From assembly GCF_001420695.1 (NCBI RefSeq), contig NZ_LJJB01000007.1:1790990-1854989 (forward strand): a DNA stretch of 64,000 bases, given 5' to 3'. Positions 1 through 8,200 of this stretch are shown here, one piece after another. Position 1 is the stretch's first letter. Every line of letters starts with the position of its first letter. A program made the position numbers and the translations under genes. The notes beneath the pieces were generated by a model that was given only the letters and a program-made list of their open reading frames with translations, was not told the DNA's origin and did not search any database. This stretch comes from Brevibacillus choshinensis (GTDB lineage Bacteria; Bacillota; Bacilli; Brevibacillales; Brevibacillaceae).

Positions 1-754
1 CCGTATGCTGCAAATTTTTGGTAGACTCCAATTCTTTGGCGACTGCTTCTAGAGTCGTTATATCCTGTAGTACAGCCATAGCTCCATTTACGCTTTTATT
101 ATGAGAAAGCGGGATAAAGGATGCGATGACTGTATGATTGCCGATGCTGATTCGACGAGGGTCCACGGAACACTGTTGTTGCAGCACTGTTTCTAGTCCA
201 TCTGATAGTTGCGGCAACCAATCGTCGACCGATTGACCAGTAACTTGCTGTTTCGTAAGACCGAATATGTTCTCCGCCGCACGGTTAAATGTAGCGATCT
301 GACTCTCGGAATTGATGGAAACAACTACGTCTTGAAGGTGCTCGATCAAGTCGCTTAACCAATTGATTAATACCTCTTTTTCATGAAGGAATCCGCGGAT
401 AATATCCGATTTGCTCATGACTCCGAGTACATACCCCTTTTCGTCGAGGATGACTCCGTGAGCTACCTGATTCTGCAGCATAATATCCCGCACGTGGTCC
501 AAATTGTCATCCGCATCGGCCGTGACGACATGCTGCCGTATATAGGGTTCAATGGGTGTGTCGAGAGTGGCACCATGCAATAGCGCACGGTATAAAGCAT
601 TTTTGCTGATAATGCCCATTAATCGATCCGAATCATCCAGTATACAAGCAATATCAAGACGACTGTGCAGGAAGGCGTTCAAAACATCGGCAATCCTGTG
701 GGAAGAACGAAGTTTCACGATATCTTTGGTACAGTAATCACGTATTCGTAACAT
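1..754 (-). CDS. CBS-CBS-PAS regulator, probable sigma-54 activator (partial)
   Basis: The minus strand is open from the ATG at 752-754 to the window edge (251 codons, 3' end missing). The first ~125 residues look like two CBS domains and the next ~100 like a PAS domain (FNRAAENIFGLTKQQVTG). This is the N-terminal layout of PrpR/RocR-type sigma-54 enhancer-binding proteins; the AAA+ and DNA-binding parts would lie outside the window. It diverges from an operon with a canonical sigma-54 promoter (942-958), which strongly suggests it is that operon's activator; the effector would be an operon metabolite. The best SD-like run (GGGAGG near 785) is about 30 nt from the ATG, separated by a GTCAC/GTGAC inverted repeat. 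The activator role is inferred, since the AAA+ domain is not visible. Confidence 0.8.
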   Translation of the reverse strand, partial: MLRIRDYCTKDIVKLRSSHRIADVLNAFLHSRLDIACILDDSDRLMGIISKNALYRALLHGATLDTPIEPYIRQHVVTADADDNLDHVRDIMLQNQVAHGVILDEKGYVLGVMSKSDIIRGFLHEKEVLINWLSDLIEHLQDVVVSINSESQIATFNRAAENIFGLTKQQVTGQSVDDWLPQLSDGLETVLQQQCSVDPRRISIGNHTVIASFIPLSHNKSVNGAMAVLQDITTLEAVAKELESTKNLQHT

Positions 755-795
755 CAGTATATTGCGTCACAAAAAGCGTGACTTCCTCCCTTCGA

Positions 796-825
796 GCATT
801 TTTCTACCAGGTGTATTAAAAATGC
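796..825. promoter_or_regulatory. Inverted repeat, possible upstream activator site
   Basis: GCATTTTT (796-803) and AAAAATGC (818-825) form 8-bp arms around a 14-nt spacer. The element is about 120 nt upstream of the sigma-54 promoter, where enhancer-binding proteins usually bind, and close to the start of the divergent regulator. Its function is inferred from position only. Confidence 0.3.
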
Positions 826-941
826 ACAAGTGTTCGATTTATCGTAGCACAAACGGATAAATAGTGTACAATATTTTCAGAAAATATAGAATTTTAATGT
901 TGCAAACCTGTACTTGTTCCCTTGCTTTCATGCTTTGGCTG

Positions 942-958
942 TTGGCACAGAATTTGCT
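942..958 (+). promoter_or_regulatory. Sigma-54 (-24/-12) promoter
   Basis: TTGGCACAGAATTTGCT matches the sigma-54 consensus TGGCAC-N5-TTGC exactly: GG of the -24 at 944-945, GC of the -12 at 956-957. It points into the acyl-CoA operon starting at 1017 and lies next to a divergent CBS-PAS regulator of the type that activates SigL promoters in Firmicutes. Confidence 0.85.
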
Positions 959-1016
959 CATTAAAGTAGGTGTCTGATGCAGTAAACGTAACTCTTAGGT
1001 ACAGGTGGTGTCGTTG

Positions 1017-1203
1017 ATGAAATTTCACAAGATTATGATCGCCAATCGTGGCGAGATAGCCTGGCGGATTATCTGAACTTGCAATAGGCGGGCAGCAAAA
1101 ATAAGCGAGACGGCAAGCTCTTCGTTATGAAGACTTTATCAACGTACCATGTTCGACGCAGATGGTTCAAAAGATGCGAAGTGAGAGCACGTTAAAACAA
1201 TAA
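1017..1203 (+). pseudogene. Biotin carboxylase remnant with large internal deletion
   Basis: An ATG after an AGGTGG site begins MKFHKIMIANRGEIAWRII, the conserved N-terminus of biotin carboxylases (KILIANRGEIAVRII), and stops at TGA 1074-1076. From 1108 another frame reads YEDFINVPCSTQMVQKM before TAA at 1201-1203. This resembles the family's C-terminal tail (H-x-DF-x-x-G-x-YST-x-F-I). About 400 central codons, including the whole ATP-grasp domain, are missing. The gene precedes its natural partners, the biotin carrier and carboxyltransferase, so a formerly complete acyl-CoA carboxylase operon has lost this subunit. The N-terminal match is secure; the C-terminal match is more tentative. Confidence 0.75.
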
Positions 1204-1228
1204 TGACGAGTAGAGGAGTTGAAACGAT

Positions 1229-1441
1229 ATGGTAATTCGTGCAGTGATGGGCGGAAGCGTTTGGAAAATACTGGTTCAACCAGGAGATCGAGTAAAGGCC
1301 GGGCAAGAGGTAGCCATTCTTGAATCGATGAAAATGGAAATTCCGATTACGGCACAGAGTGGTGGGACCGTCCAAGAGGTCCGTAAAAACGAAGGTGAAT
1401 TTGTCCAGGAAGATGAAGTGCTGATTTTACTCGGCGAATAG
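1229..1441 (+). CDS. Biotin carboxyl carrier protein (single biotinyl domain)
   Basis: The 70-residue protein is a free-standing biotinyl/lipoyl domain. The ESMKME motif contains the lysine that would carry biotin, and two flanking glycine turns (QPGDRVKAGQEV near residue 18) are conserved. Its partner would shuttle carboxyl groups from a biotin carboxylase to the carboxyltransferase just downstream (21-nt gap). It resembles the small YngHB-type carriers of Bacillus. A GAGGAG site precedes the start. Since the local biotin carboxylase is deleted, the carrier would need an enzyme encoded elsewhere or is now idle. Confidence 0.9.
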   Translation: MVIRAVMGGSVWKILVQPGDRVKAGQEVAILESMKMEIPITAQSGGTVQEVRKNEGEFVQEDEVLILLGE

Positions 1442-1462
1442 TCAAAAAGGGGGATGCAAACA

Positions 1463-2998
1463 ATGACCAATCAAGAGAAAGAAACGCAGATGCTGGCTGT
1501 TCGGCAGAGGATCAAAGAAGGCGGTGGCGAGAAGTATCGGGCCAAAGTTCACGCCCAAAACAAACTGCTTGTGCGGGAACGACTGGATCTGTTGTTCGAT
1601 GAGGGATCGCTCAGGGAGGAATGGATTTTTGCCGAATGTGAAAATCCTGAACTGGCAGCGGATGCGATGGTAACAGGGATGGGGAAGATCAGTGGCAGGA
1701 AAGTCGCGTTTCTAGCTGCAGATCCTACAGTGAAGGCTGGGTCCTGGGGAGAGAAAACAGTAGCTAAAATGCTGCGCATTCAAGAGCTGGCGATGAAGCT
1801 GAAAATCCCGTTGATCTATATGATCGACTCAGCAGGTGGGCGGATTACGGATCAAATTAGAATTTTTCCGGGGCGCAACCACGGCGGGAAAATCTTTTTC
1901 AACATGGTCAAAATGTCTGGTATGGTTCCGCAAATTTGTATTAACTTTGGACCGTCGCCTGCAGGAGCTGCTTATATTCCCGCTTTTTCTGATCTGGTGA
2001 TTATGGTCGATAAGAATGCGAGTGCCTATCTAGGTTCCACTCGGATGGTGGAAATGGTGATCGGTGAAAAAGTCACCATGGAGGAGATGGGCGGAGCGAG
2101 AATGCACTGCTCGACAAGTGGTTTGGGCGATATGCTGGCAAGTGATGAACAGGAAGCGATTGCACTGACAAAGCAGTATCTTGCTTTTATGCCGCAAAAT
2201 TATAAGGAAAAGCCGGCAGACATAGAAAACCGCCAACCTAAGAATGGTCCGTCTCTGCAGGAAATCATTCCCGAGGATATGAATCGGCCGTTTGACATGG
2301 TTCACCTGATTGATCGCATCGTCGACGAGGGTAGCTGGTTGGAAATAAAAAAGCTGTTTGCCCAAGAGTTGATCGTCGGTTTTGCCCGCATGAATGGAAA
2401 AGCAGTCGGAATTGTTGCAAATCAGCCGAAAGTAAAAGGGGGAACCTTGTTTGTGGATTCGGCTGACAAAGGTGCCCGTTTCGTCACCCTTTGCAACGCT
2501 TTTAATATCCCCTTGCTATTTCTGGCGGACGTGCCGGGTTATATGGTCGGATCGGCAGTTGAGCGAAAAGGCATCATCCGGCATGGGGCCAAAATGTTGA
2601 CTGCAGTTTCTGAAGCAACTGTTCCGAAAATTACGGTAATTGTCCGCAAATGCTATGGCGCCGGTCTATATGCGATGTGCGGTCCGGCCTACGATCCGGA
2701 AACCGTAATCGCTCTGCCCTCAGCGTCTATTGCGATCATGGGCCCGGAAGCGGCGATCAATGCAGTCTACTACAACAAGATTCAGGAATTGCCGGAGGAA
2801 GACAGAGCTGCATATATCCAACAAAAAAGAGAAGAGTACGCAGAAGATATCAATATTTACGCGCTTAGTTCTGAAATGATCATCGATGAGATTATTCCTT
2901 TTGACCAGCTGCGAGCAGAAGTAATCGACCGGTTTGACTACTATAGCTCCAAAGACATCACCTTTGGAGAGAAAAAATGTCCGGTTCATCCGGTCTAA
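1463..2998 (+). CDS. Acyl-CoA carboxylase, carboxyltransferase (beta) subunit
   Basis: A 511-residue biotin-dependent carboxyltransferase of the propionyl/methylcrotonyl-CoA carboxylase beta family (YngE-like). It transfers a carboxyl group from carboxybiotin to an acyl-CoA. Both halves of the tandem crotonase fold are present, with acyl-CoA-binding stretches such as GPSPAGAAYIPAFSD and the C-terminal CYGAGLYAMCGPAYDP. The second ATG (1463) is chosen over 1454 because AAGGGGG at 1447-1453 is correctly spaced from it. Substrate cannot be read from sequence; the neighbouring AtuA-type and acyl-CoA ligase genes suggest a branched or terpenoid-like acyl-CoA. Confidence 0.9.
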   Translation: MTNQEKETQMLAVRQRIKEGGGEKYRAKVHAQNKLLVRERLDLLFDEGSLREEWIFAECENPELAADAMVTGMGKISGRKVAFLAADPTVKAGSWGEKTVAKMLRIQELAMKLKIPLIYMIDSAGGRITDQIRIFPGRNHGGKIFFNMVKMSGMVPQICINFGPSPAGAAYIPAFSDLVIMVDKNASAYLGSTRMVEMVIGEKVTMEEMGGARMHCSTSGLGDMLASDEQEAIALTKQYLAFMPQNYKEKPADIENRQPKNGPSLQEIIPEDMNRPFDMVHLIDRIVDEGSWLEIKKLFAQELIVGFARMNGKAVGIVANQPKVKGGTLFVDSADKGARFVTLCNAFNIPLLFLADVPGYMVGSAVERKGIIRHGAKMLTAVSEATVPKITVIVRKCYGAGLYAMCGPAYDPETVIALPSASIAIMGPEAAINAVYYNKIQELPEEDRAAYIQQKREEYAEDINIYALSSEMIIDEIIPFDQLRAEVIDRFDYYSSKDITFGEKKCPVHPV

Positions 2999-3014
2999 TC
3001 AGAGAGGGAAGTAT

Positions 3015-3818
3015 ATGAAGATCTTTTCAGAACATTTATTGCGCGAGAAGGTTGCGATTGTTACGGGTGGCGGTACGGGGATTGGGAAACAAATCGCTCA
3101 GGAACTGGGGAGAAGCGGTGCTAAGCTAGTCATCACTGGTCGAAGAAAAGAAGTTGTGGAAGCGACGATGCAGGAATTCCTCGCGCTCGGTATCGAGACG
3201 CGCGCGATCTCCACAGATATTAGAGAACCACAGCAAGTGCAACGTCTGGTGGATTATACGGTTGAGTCATTTGGGAGAATAGATATCCTCGTCAACAATG
3301 CTGGAGGCCAATTTCCGAAAAAATCAGAAGAGATATCCCCAAATGGCTGGAATGCTGTTATTCACAACAACTTGAACGGTACCTTTTACGTTACGCAAGC
3401 CGTAGCCAAACAGTTTATCAAGCAAGGCACAGGTGGAGCGATCACGAATATTTTGGTCAGCTTCCTCCATCGGGGTGCCCCCGGAATTGCCCATTCAGTA
3501 GCTGCTCGAAACGGGATCTATGGAATGATGCGAACATTGGCCCTCGAATGGGCGAAGCACAACATACGAATTAACGGGATCGGCCCGGGACTGTTTGTGA
3601 CAGAAGGCATGCAGGAGGAGATGGCGAGTGCGGCAGGAGCTCATTTTATTGAGCAGGTGACCCAAGACGTGCCGCTAGGGCGTACTGGAAAACTGGAAGA
3701 GCTGGGCTGGCTCGTTACCTATCTCTCAAGTCCTGCCGCTGAGTATATCACTGGTGAGTTCATTATTATCGATGGCGGAAATTCGCTCGGCCGTGGGCTT
3801 ACATTTGTTCCCTATTAG
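3015..3818 (+). CDS. SDR oxidoreductase, enoyl/dienoyl-CoA reductase-like
   Basis: A 267-residue classical short-chain dehydrogenase/reductase: the TGGGTGIG nucleotide-binding motif at ~residue 17, NNAGG, and a C-terminal IDGG tail. The place of the usual YxxxK is occupied by a divergent VAARNG, as in 2,4-dienoyl-CoA and trans-2-enoyl-CoA reductases, which lack the canonical tyrosine. With an enoyl-CoA hydratase and acyl-CoA ligases in the same operon, a role in reducing an unsaturated acyl-CoA is plausible. The start at 3015 has a GAGGGAAG site seven bases upstream; a longer frame from 2934 would overlap the preceding gene. Confidence 0.85.
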   Translation: MKIFSEHLLREKVAIVTGGGTGIGKQIAQELGRSGAKLVITGRRKEVVEATMQEFLALGIETRAISTDIREPQQVQRLVDYTVESFGRIDILVNNAGGQFPKKSEEISPNGWNAVIHNNLNGTFYVTQAVAKQFIKQGTGGAITNILVSFLHRGAPGIAHSVAARNGIYGMMRTLALEWAKHNIRINGIGPGLFVTEGMQEEMASAAGAHFIEQVTQDVPLGRTGKLEELGWLVTYLSSPAAEYITGEFIIIDGGNSLGRGLTFVPY

Positions 3819-3853
3819 AAGGCGGGTTCGTAATCAGAGGGAGGTATACCGAA

Positions 3854-4231
3854 ATGAAGGTAACACTTAGCCTTATCGCTCAAGCCAGATCAGGAGATAA
3901 AGGCAATCTTTCCGACATCTCGCTGTTTGCCAAAAGTGAACATATATACGAAATCTTCAAGCAAGAAGTGACGGCAGAGAGGGTTAAGGAGCATTTCTGT
4001 GGCATCTGTAAAGGGGAGGTCGAACGATTCGAAGTACCCAATGTGCTGGCACTCAAATTTGTTCTGCACGACGCCTTGGGTGGAGGAGGTCCCTTATCTA
4101 TTCGCATTGACAATTTGGGCAAATCACTTGGCGCTGCATTGCTCAGGATGGAAATCGACATTCCGGAAGAGTATATGCGAGATTTAGAGCGGAAAAGGCC
4201 GCCAAGAAACTTTGGAGAGCATGCGTGGTAG
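3854..4231 (+). CDS. AtuA-like C-terminal ferredoxin-fold protein
   Basis: The 125-residue protein resembles the C-terminal domain of AtuA-family proteins (acyclic terpene utilisation), with the typical start IAQARSGDKGNLSDIS and a glycine-rich HDALGGGGPLSIR. In many bacteria this domain is fused to the AtuA N-terminal domain; here that part is a separate gene (5091-6479), with an enoyl-CoA hydratase between them. The biochemical role of the family is not established. A GGGAGG site precedes the ATG. Confidence 0.85.
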   Translation: MKVTLSLIAQARSGDKGNLSDISLFAKSEHIYEIFKQEVTAERVKEHFCGICKGEVERFEVPNVLALKFVLHDALGGGGPLSIRIDNLGKSLGAALLRMEIDIPEEYMRDLERKRPPRNFGEHAW

Positions 4232-4261
4232 GGAGCTAACACTTGTGCAAAGGGGGAGCTT

Positions 4262-5050
4262 ATGTCGAAAGAACAAACCATATGCTACCGGCTGGAAGAT
4301 CATGTAGCGATACTCTCGTTGAATCAGCCGGATCGCAGAAATCCGCTATCCTATGAAATGTGCTGGTCGCTGATTGAACACGTAAACAAAGCAGCTGCAG
4401 ATGATGATGTACATGTGATTTTACTCACTGGCGAAGGAAAAACATTTTGTGCCGGTGGTGATATCAAGGAATTTGCCTCTTACCAACAGAAGCGGGCAAG
4501 TGAGGTTCATGAAGAGGGGGAAGCGACCACAGAGCTGTTCAAAACACTTTCTTCTCTTCGTAAGCCATTGATTGGAGCCATCAACGGACACGCGCTAGGG
4601 GGTGGATTGGGGATGGTTGCGGTTTGCCATTATACAATCGCCTCTTCACAAGCAAAATTTGGCACAACAGAAATTAAGCTGGGGCTTTTTCCGCTAATAA
4701 TACTCCCCGCTGTCATGGATGCAATAGGAACAAAGAAAACGTTGGAAATCAGCTTTACAGGAGAAGTCTTTTCTGCGGAAAAAGCACTGCGTATCGGGTT
4801 GGTCAATCAAGTTGTAGAACCAGACAGCGTGGTGCCAGAGTCGGTGCGCTTCGCAAAAGAGCTGGCACAGGCGAGTCCGCTGGCATTGAAAATCGGACTT
4901 GATTGTTATGTGAAAACCAGAGACATGGAGTGGAACAAAAAACTTGATTATGCCAATACTCTGCGGGTGATTTCCTTTTTAAGCGACGATTTGAAGGAAG
5001 GGGCCTCCGCGTTTTTGGAAAAGAGAGAGCCGAAATGGCTTGGTCGCTAA
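4262..5050 (+). CDS. Enoyl-CoA hydratase/isomerase family protein
   Basis: A 262-residue crotonase-fold protein. GEGKTFCAGGDIKEF (~residue 57) and NGHALGGGLGMVA (~107) form the CoA-binding and oxyanion-hole segments. Family members hydrate or isomerise 2-enoyl-CoA esters. The acidic catalytic positions are not both obvious, so the exact reaction (hydratase, isomerase or methylglutaconyl-CoA hydratase type) is open. It lies in the AtuA/acyl-CoA operon with a GGGGGAG site before its ATG. Confidence 0.9.
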   Translation: MSKEQTICYRLEDHVAILSLNQPDRRNPLSYEMCWSLIEHVNKAAADDDVHVILLTGEGKTFCAGGDIKEFASYQQKRASEVHEEGEATTELFKTLSSLRKPLIGAINGHALGGGLGMVAVCHYTIASSQAKFGTTEIKLGLFPLIILPAVMDAIGTKKTLEISFTGEVFSAEKALRIGLVNQVVEPDSVVPESVRFAKELAQASPLALKIGLDCYVKTRDMEWNKKLDYANTLRVISFLSDDLKEGASAFLEKREPKWLGR

Positions 5051-5090
5051 TCACGGAATGTACAAAACTAACTGAGCGGGAGCGAGGGAC

Positions 5091-6479
5091 ATGAATAAAT
5101 CTGTACGCATCGGCGCTGGAATGGGGTTTTATGGGGATTCAATCCTGCCCGCGCTCGACGTTGCCAAAAAGGGCAACGTGCAATACATTTGCTTTGATGA
5201 TTTGGCCGAGTTGACCATGGCCATTTTGGAGAAGGACCGGAAGAAGGATCCGACCAAAGGCTACACGAAAGATATAACGAAGACAATGACTACGCTGCTG
5301 CCTGAATGTTATCCTCGCGGGATCAAGCTGATTACCAACGCTGGCGGAATCAATCCGCACGGCGCTGCGGAGGAAGTGCGTAAAATAGCCGATCAACTTG
5401 GATTCCACCATTTGAAAATTGGTGTAGTTAGCGGCGATAACATCTTTGAACAAATAGATGAATTCGAAAAGGAGGGTGTTTCTTTCCATAGCATGGACGG
5501 CTCCGAATCGCTGGACACGTATCGGGAACGGTTGCTGTTTGCCTCCGTCTATCTAGGCTCGCAACCAATTGTCGAAGCCTTAAGACAAGGAGCGGACATC
5601 GTTATCACCGGCAGGACAACCGATTCAGCGCAATTTGCCGCTCCGCTGATCTATGAATTTGGCTGGTCGAGTACGGATTGGGATCGGATCGCATCTGCCG
5701 TTCTGCTCGGTCACCTGCTGGAGTGTTCCGGCCAGGCTAGCGGCGGTAACTTTAGTGGCGAATGGTGGGACATCGAGCAAATGGAGAACATTGGCTATCC
5801 CATTGCTGAGGTCAATGAAGATGGGACGTTTGTGTTGACCAAAGCAGAGGGGACAGGTGGCCTTGTTTGCGTCGATACCGTGAAAGAACAATTTTTATAT
5901 GAAGTTCATGACCCGACCCACTATATTACGCCTGATGTTATCGTCGATTTTACCTCGGCTAGGATTGAAGATATCGGACCCAATTTGGTTCGTGTTTCCA
6001 ACGTAAAGGGCAAGCCCGCGCCACAGACGCTTAAAGTATTAATGGGTTATGAGAATGGCTGGGCAGGGGAAGGGATGATGGGCTACACCTGGCCGTTTGC
6101 ACTGGAAAAAGCTCGAAAAGCAGAGCAAGTAATCCGGCGGCAGATTGAACAACAAGGGATTCCCGCAGAGGAGATACACGCCAGCTTCCTTGGCTTCAAC
6201 TCTTTGCACGGGCCATTGGTAAAGGAGATGGACTCTGACCATTACAGCGAGATTTACCTACGTATTGCGATCCGCACGGAAAAGATGGAGGATGCTGCAA
6301 AGCTGGGAAGGCTAATTCCTCCGTTGGCGCTAAATGGCCCTGCATTTGGCGGCGGGGGATTGGGAGGCATGCAAAAGCCAAGACAGTTGTTGGGACTGTT
6401 CGCAAGTCTCATCGACCGGGAGTTGATAGAACGGGGTGTTAAAGTAGAAATCTTGCAGGTTTCGAAAGCGAGGGAATGA
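5091..6479 (+). CDS. AtuA family protein (acyclic terpene utilisation, N-terminal part)
   Basis: A 462-residue AtuA-domain protein (formerly DUF1446). Hallmarks are RIGAGMGFYGDSI near the start, LITNAGGINPHG (~residue 82), ITGRTTDSAQFAAPL (~167) and the glycine-rich FGGGGLGGM near the end. In Pseudomonas, atuA is the first gene of the citronellol/geraniol cluster, but its reaction is unknown. Co-occurrence here with carboxyltransferase, carrier, enoyl-CoA hydratase and acyl-CoA ligases matches a carboxylation-dependent route for 3-methyl-branched acyl chains. It ends 3 nt before the next gene. Confidence 0.9.
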   Translation: MNKSVRIGAGMGFYGDSILPALDVAKKGNVQYICFDDLAELTMAILEKDRKKDPTKGYTKDITKTMTTLLPECYPRGIKLITNAGGINPHGAAEEVRKIADQLGFHHLKIGVVSGDNIFEQIDEFEKEGVSFHSMDGSESLDTYRERLLFASVYLGSQPIVEALRQGADIVITGRTTDSAQFAAPLIYEFGWSSTDWDRIASAVLLGHLLECSGQASGGNFSGEWWDIEQMENIGYPIAEVNEDGTFVLTKAEGTGGLVCVDTVKEQFLYEVHDPTHYITPDVIVDFTSARIEDIGPNLVRVSNVKGKPAPQTLKVLMGYENGWAGEGMMGYTWPFALEKARKAEQVIRRQIEQQGIPAEEIHASFLGFNSLHGPLVKEMDSDHYSEIYLRIAIRTEKMEDAAKLGRLIPPLALNGPAFGGGGLGGMQKPRQLLGLFASLIDRELIERGVKVEILQVSKARE

Positions 6480-6482
6480 AAA

Positions 6483-8045
6483 ATGAATCTTGCTTCCTAC
6501 ATTAAAAGGTCAGTACGAGAATATTCGGACCGCATCGCTGTGCGTATGGGTGACAGCGAGCTTACTTATGCCCAGCTTGATCGCAAGGCACGTTCACTCG
6601 CTGCTCATTTGAGTACAAACGGTTTTGCACAAGGGGATAAGCTGGGCTTATACTTGCCCAATTGTCCCGAATACTTGATAGTACTATACGCCACATGGAT
6701 GCTTGGCGGCGTGGCGGTACCAATCAATTATCGCTTTCGCCAGGATGAGCTTTCCTTTGTCTTTACAGATTCGGAAATTTCCTGGCTTGTACTGTCAGAA
6801 GAAGATTCGTTCCGTCTACATGATATTCTCGGATCCCGGCCAGATCTGCGCCTATTACTGCAAGGGGATAGTCAAAGAAGCACCCATACATTATTGACGG
6901 ACATTTATCTTTCGGAAACGAATGAGGTATCGATCACACCTTGCCGCGACTACGACGATGCCATGCTTATGTACACGAGTGGTACGACTGGCAAGCCAAA
7001 AGGGGTAAGGCAGACTCACCGCACCAATTCTGCCTCGATTGAAATGGTAATTGACGCCTGGAAACTAACCTCGCGCGACCACCTGCTAGGTACCTTTCCG
7101 ATGTTTCATGTCGGGGGGCTGCAATGCACGACTTTGCCTTCCTTGTTTTCGGGAGGAACGATAACCCTGATACCGCGCTGGTCGCCTATGGACTGGGTAT
7201 CGATCAGCCGAGAATGGAAGCCTACTTGGTCGGGACTCATTTCGACGATGCTTGTCGATGTCGTCAACTATTTGAAATCAAGTCGGGAAAACCCAAATAG
7301 CTTTGCGGGCTACCGCTTCTGTTTCTTTGGCGGTTCTCCGACGCCAAGCGTGTTTTGCGACTATTTTGAAGCGGCAATCGGGGTCAGCTTGTTTGAAATA
7401 TACGGGCAGACGGAGCTCTCGGGCCTGATAGTCACATACCAGCTGGAAGAGCGGCGAATTTCTGGATCCATGGGAAAACCGATGGCACAGGTGGTGGAGA
7501 CAAAGATCGTCTCAGCAGATGGGAAGCGGTTGATCGCGCCAGGTGAGGAAGAAGCAGGGGTAATGTATCTGAAAGGCGATGTGGTTACTCCGGGATACTG
7601 GAAGAGAGACGAGCTTAACCAGGAACGCTTTGTGGATGGATGGCTGAAAACCGGTGACATCGTCCGCTGGGATGAAAACGGGTACTTGTTTTACACGGAT
7701 CGCTTTGACGATTTGATCGTGACCGGCGGAGAAAATGTTTATCCGAAGGAGGTGGAAAGCATTTTGGCTGAGCACCCTGCCGTTGCCGAGGTAGCAGTCA
7801 TCGGCACGCCACACCCGCGCTGGATTGAGCAGGTAACGGCTATTGTAGTGATCCGAGATGCCACAGCCACGGTTCAGGACATTGATTCCTTCTGTTTGCA
7901 GCATCGCGGACTGGCGGGTTACAAAAGGCCGAGGAGAATTGAGATAGTTCAGGAGCTCCCAAAAACGGGGAGTGGAAAAATAAACAAGAGTGTCCTTAAA
8001 CAACAATATCGTGAAGACCTAACAAGTGAAGAGGAAGCAAACTGA
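6483..8045 (+). CDS. Acyl-CoA synthetase (AMP-forming)
   Basis: A 520-residue ANL-superfamily ligase. P-loop motif YTSGTTGKPKGV (~residue 162), YGQTELSG (~306), LKTGDIVRWDENGYLFYTDR (~395) and the C-terminal GSGKINKSVL with the catalytic lysine are all present. It activates a carboxylic acid to its acyl-CoA through an acyl-adenylate. It follows atuA after 3 nt, implying translational coupling, and belongs to the sigma-54 operon. The acid is not predictable from sequence. Confidence 0.9.
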   Translation: MNLASYIKRSVREYSDRIAVRMGDSELTYAQLDRKARSLAAHLSTNGFAQGDKLGLYLPNCPEYLIVLYATWMLGGVAVPINYRFRQDELSFVFTDSEISWLVLSEEDSFRLHDILGSRPDLRLLLQGDSQRSTHTLLTDIYLSETNEVSITPCRDYDDAMLMYTSGTTGKPKGVRQTHRTNSASIEMVIDAWKLTSRDHLLGTFPMFHVGGLQCTTLPSLFSGGTITLIPRWSPMDWVSISREWKPTWSGLISTMLVDVVNYLKSSRENPNSFAGYRFCFFGGSPTPSVFCDYFEAAIGVSLFEIYGQTELSGLIVTYQLEERRISGSMGKPMAQVVETKIVSADGKRLIAPGEEEAGVMYLKGDVVTPGYWKRDELNQERFVDGWLKTGDIVRWDENGYLFYTDRFDDLIVTGGENVYPKEVESILAEHPAVAEVAVIGTPHPRWIEQVTAIVVIRDATATVQDIDSFCLQHRGLAGYKRPRRIEIVQELPKTGSGKINKSVLKQQYREDLTSEEEAN

Positions 8046-8200
8046 AGAAAAATATCTGAATTTTTAAACAGAAGGTGCTTTCTCCAGATAGGTGACAATT
8101 GTTGGCGATTGCATTTGCAGCAGATTCCGGTGATGAATGGTCAGAGCGGTGCCTGGCTGGGGGAGTGAAGCCTAAGTCCAAATGGAAAAGAGGGGTCAGT

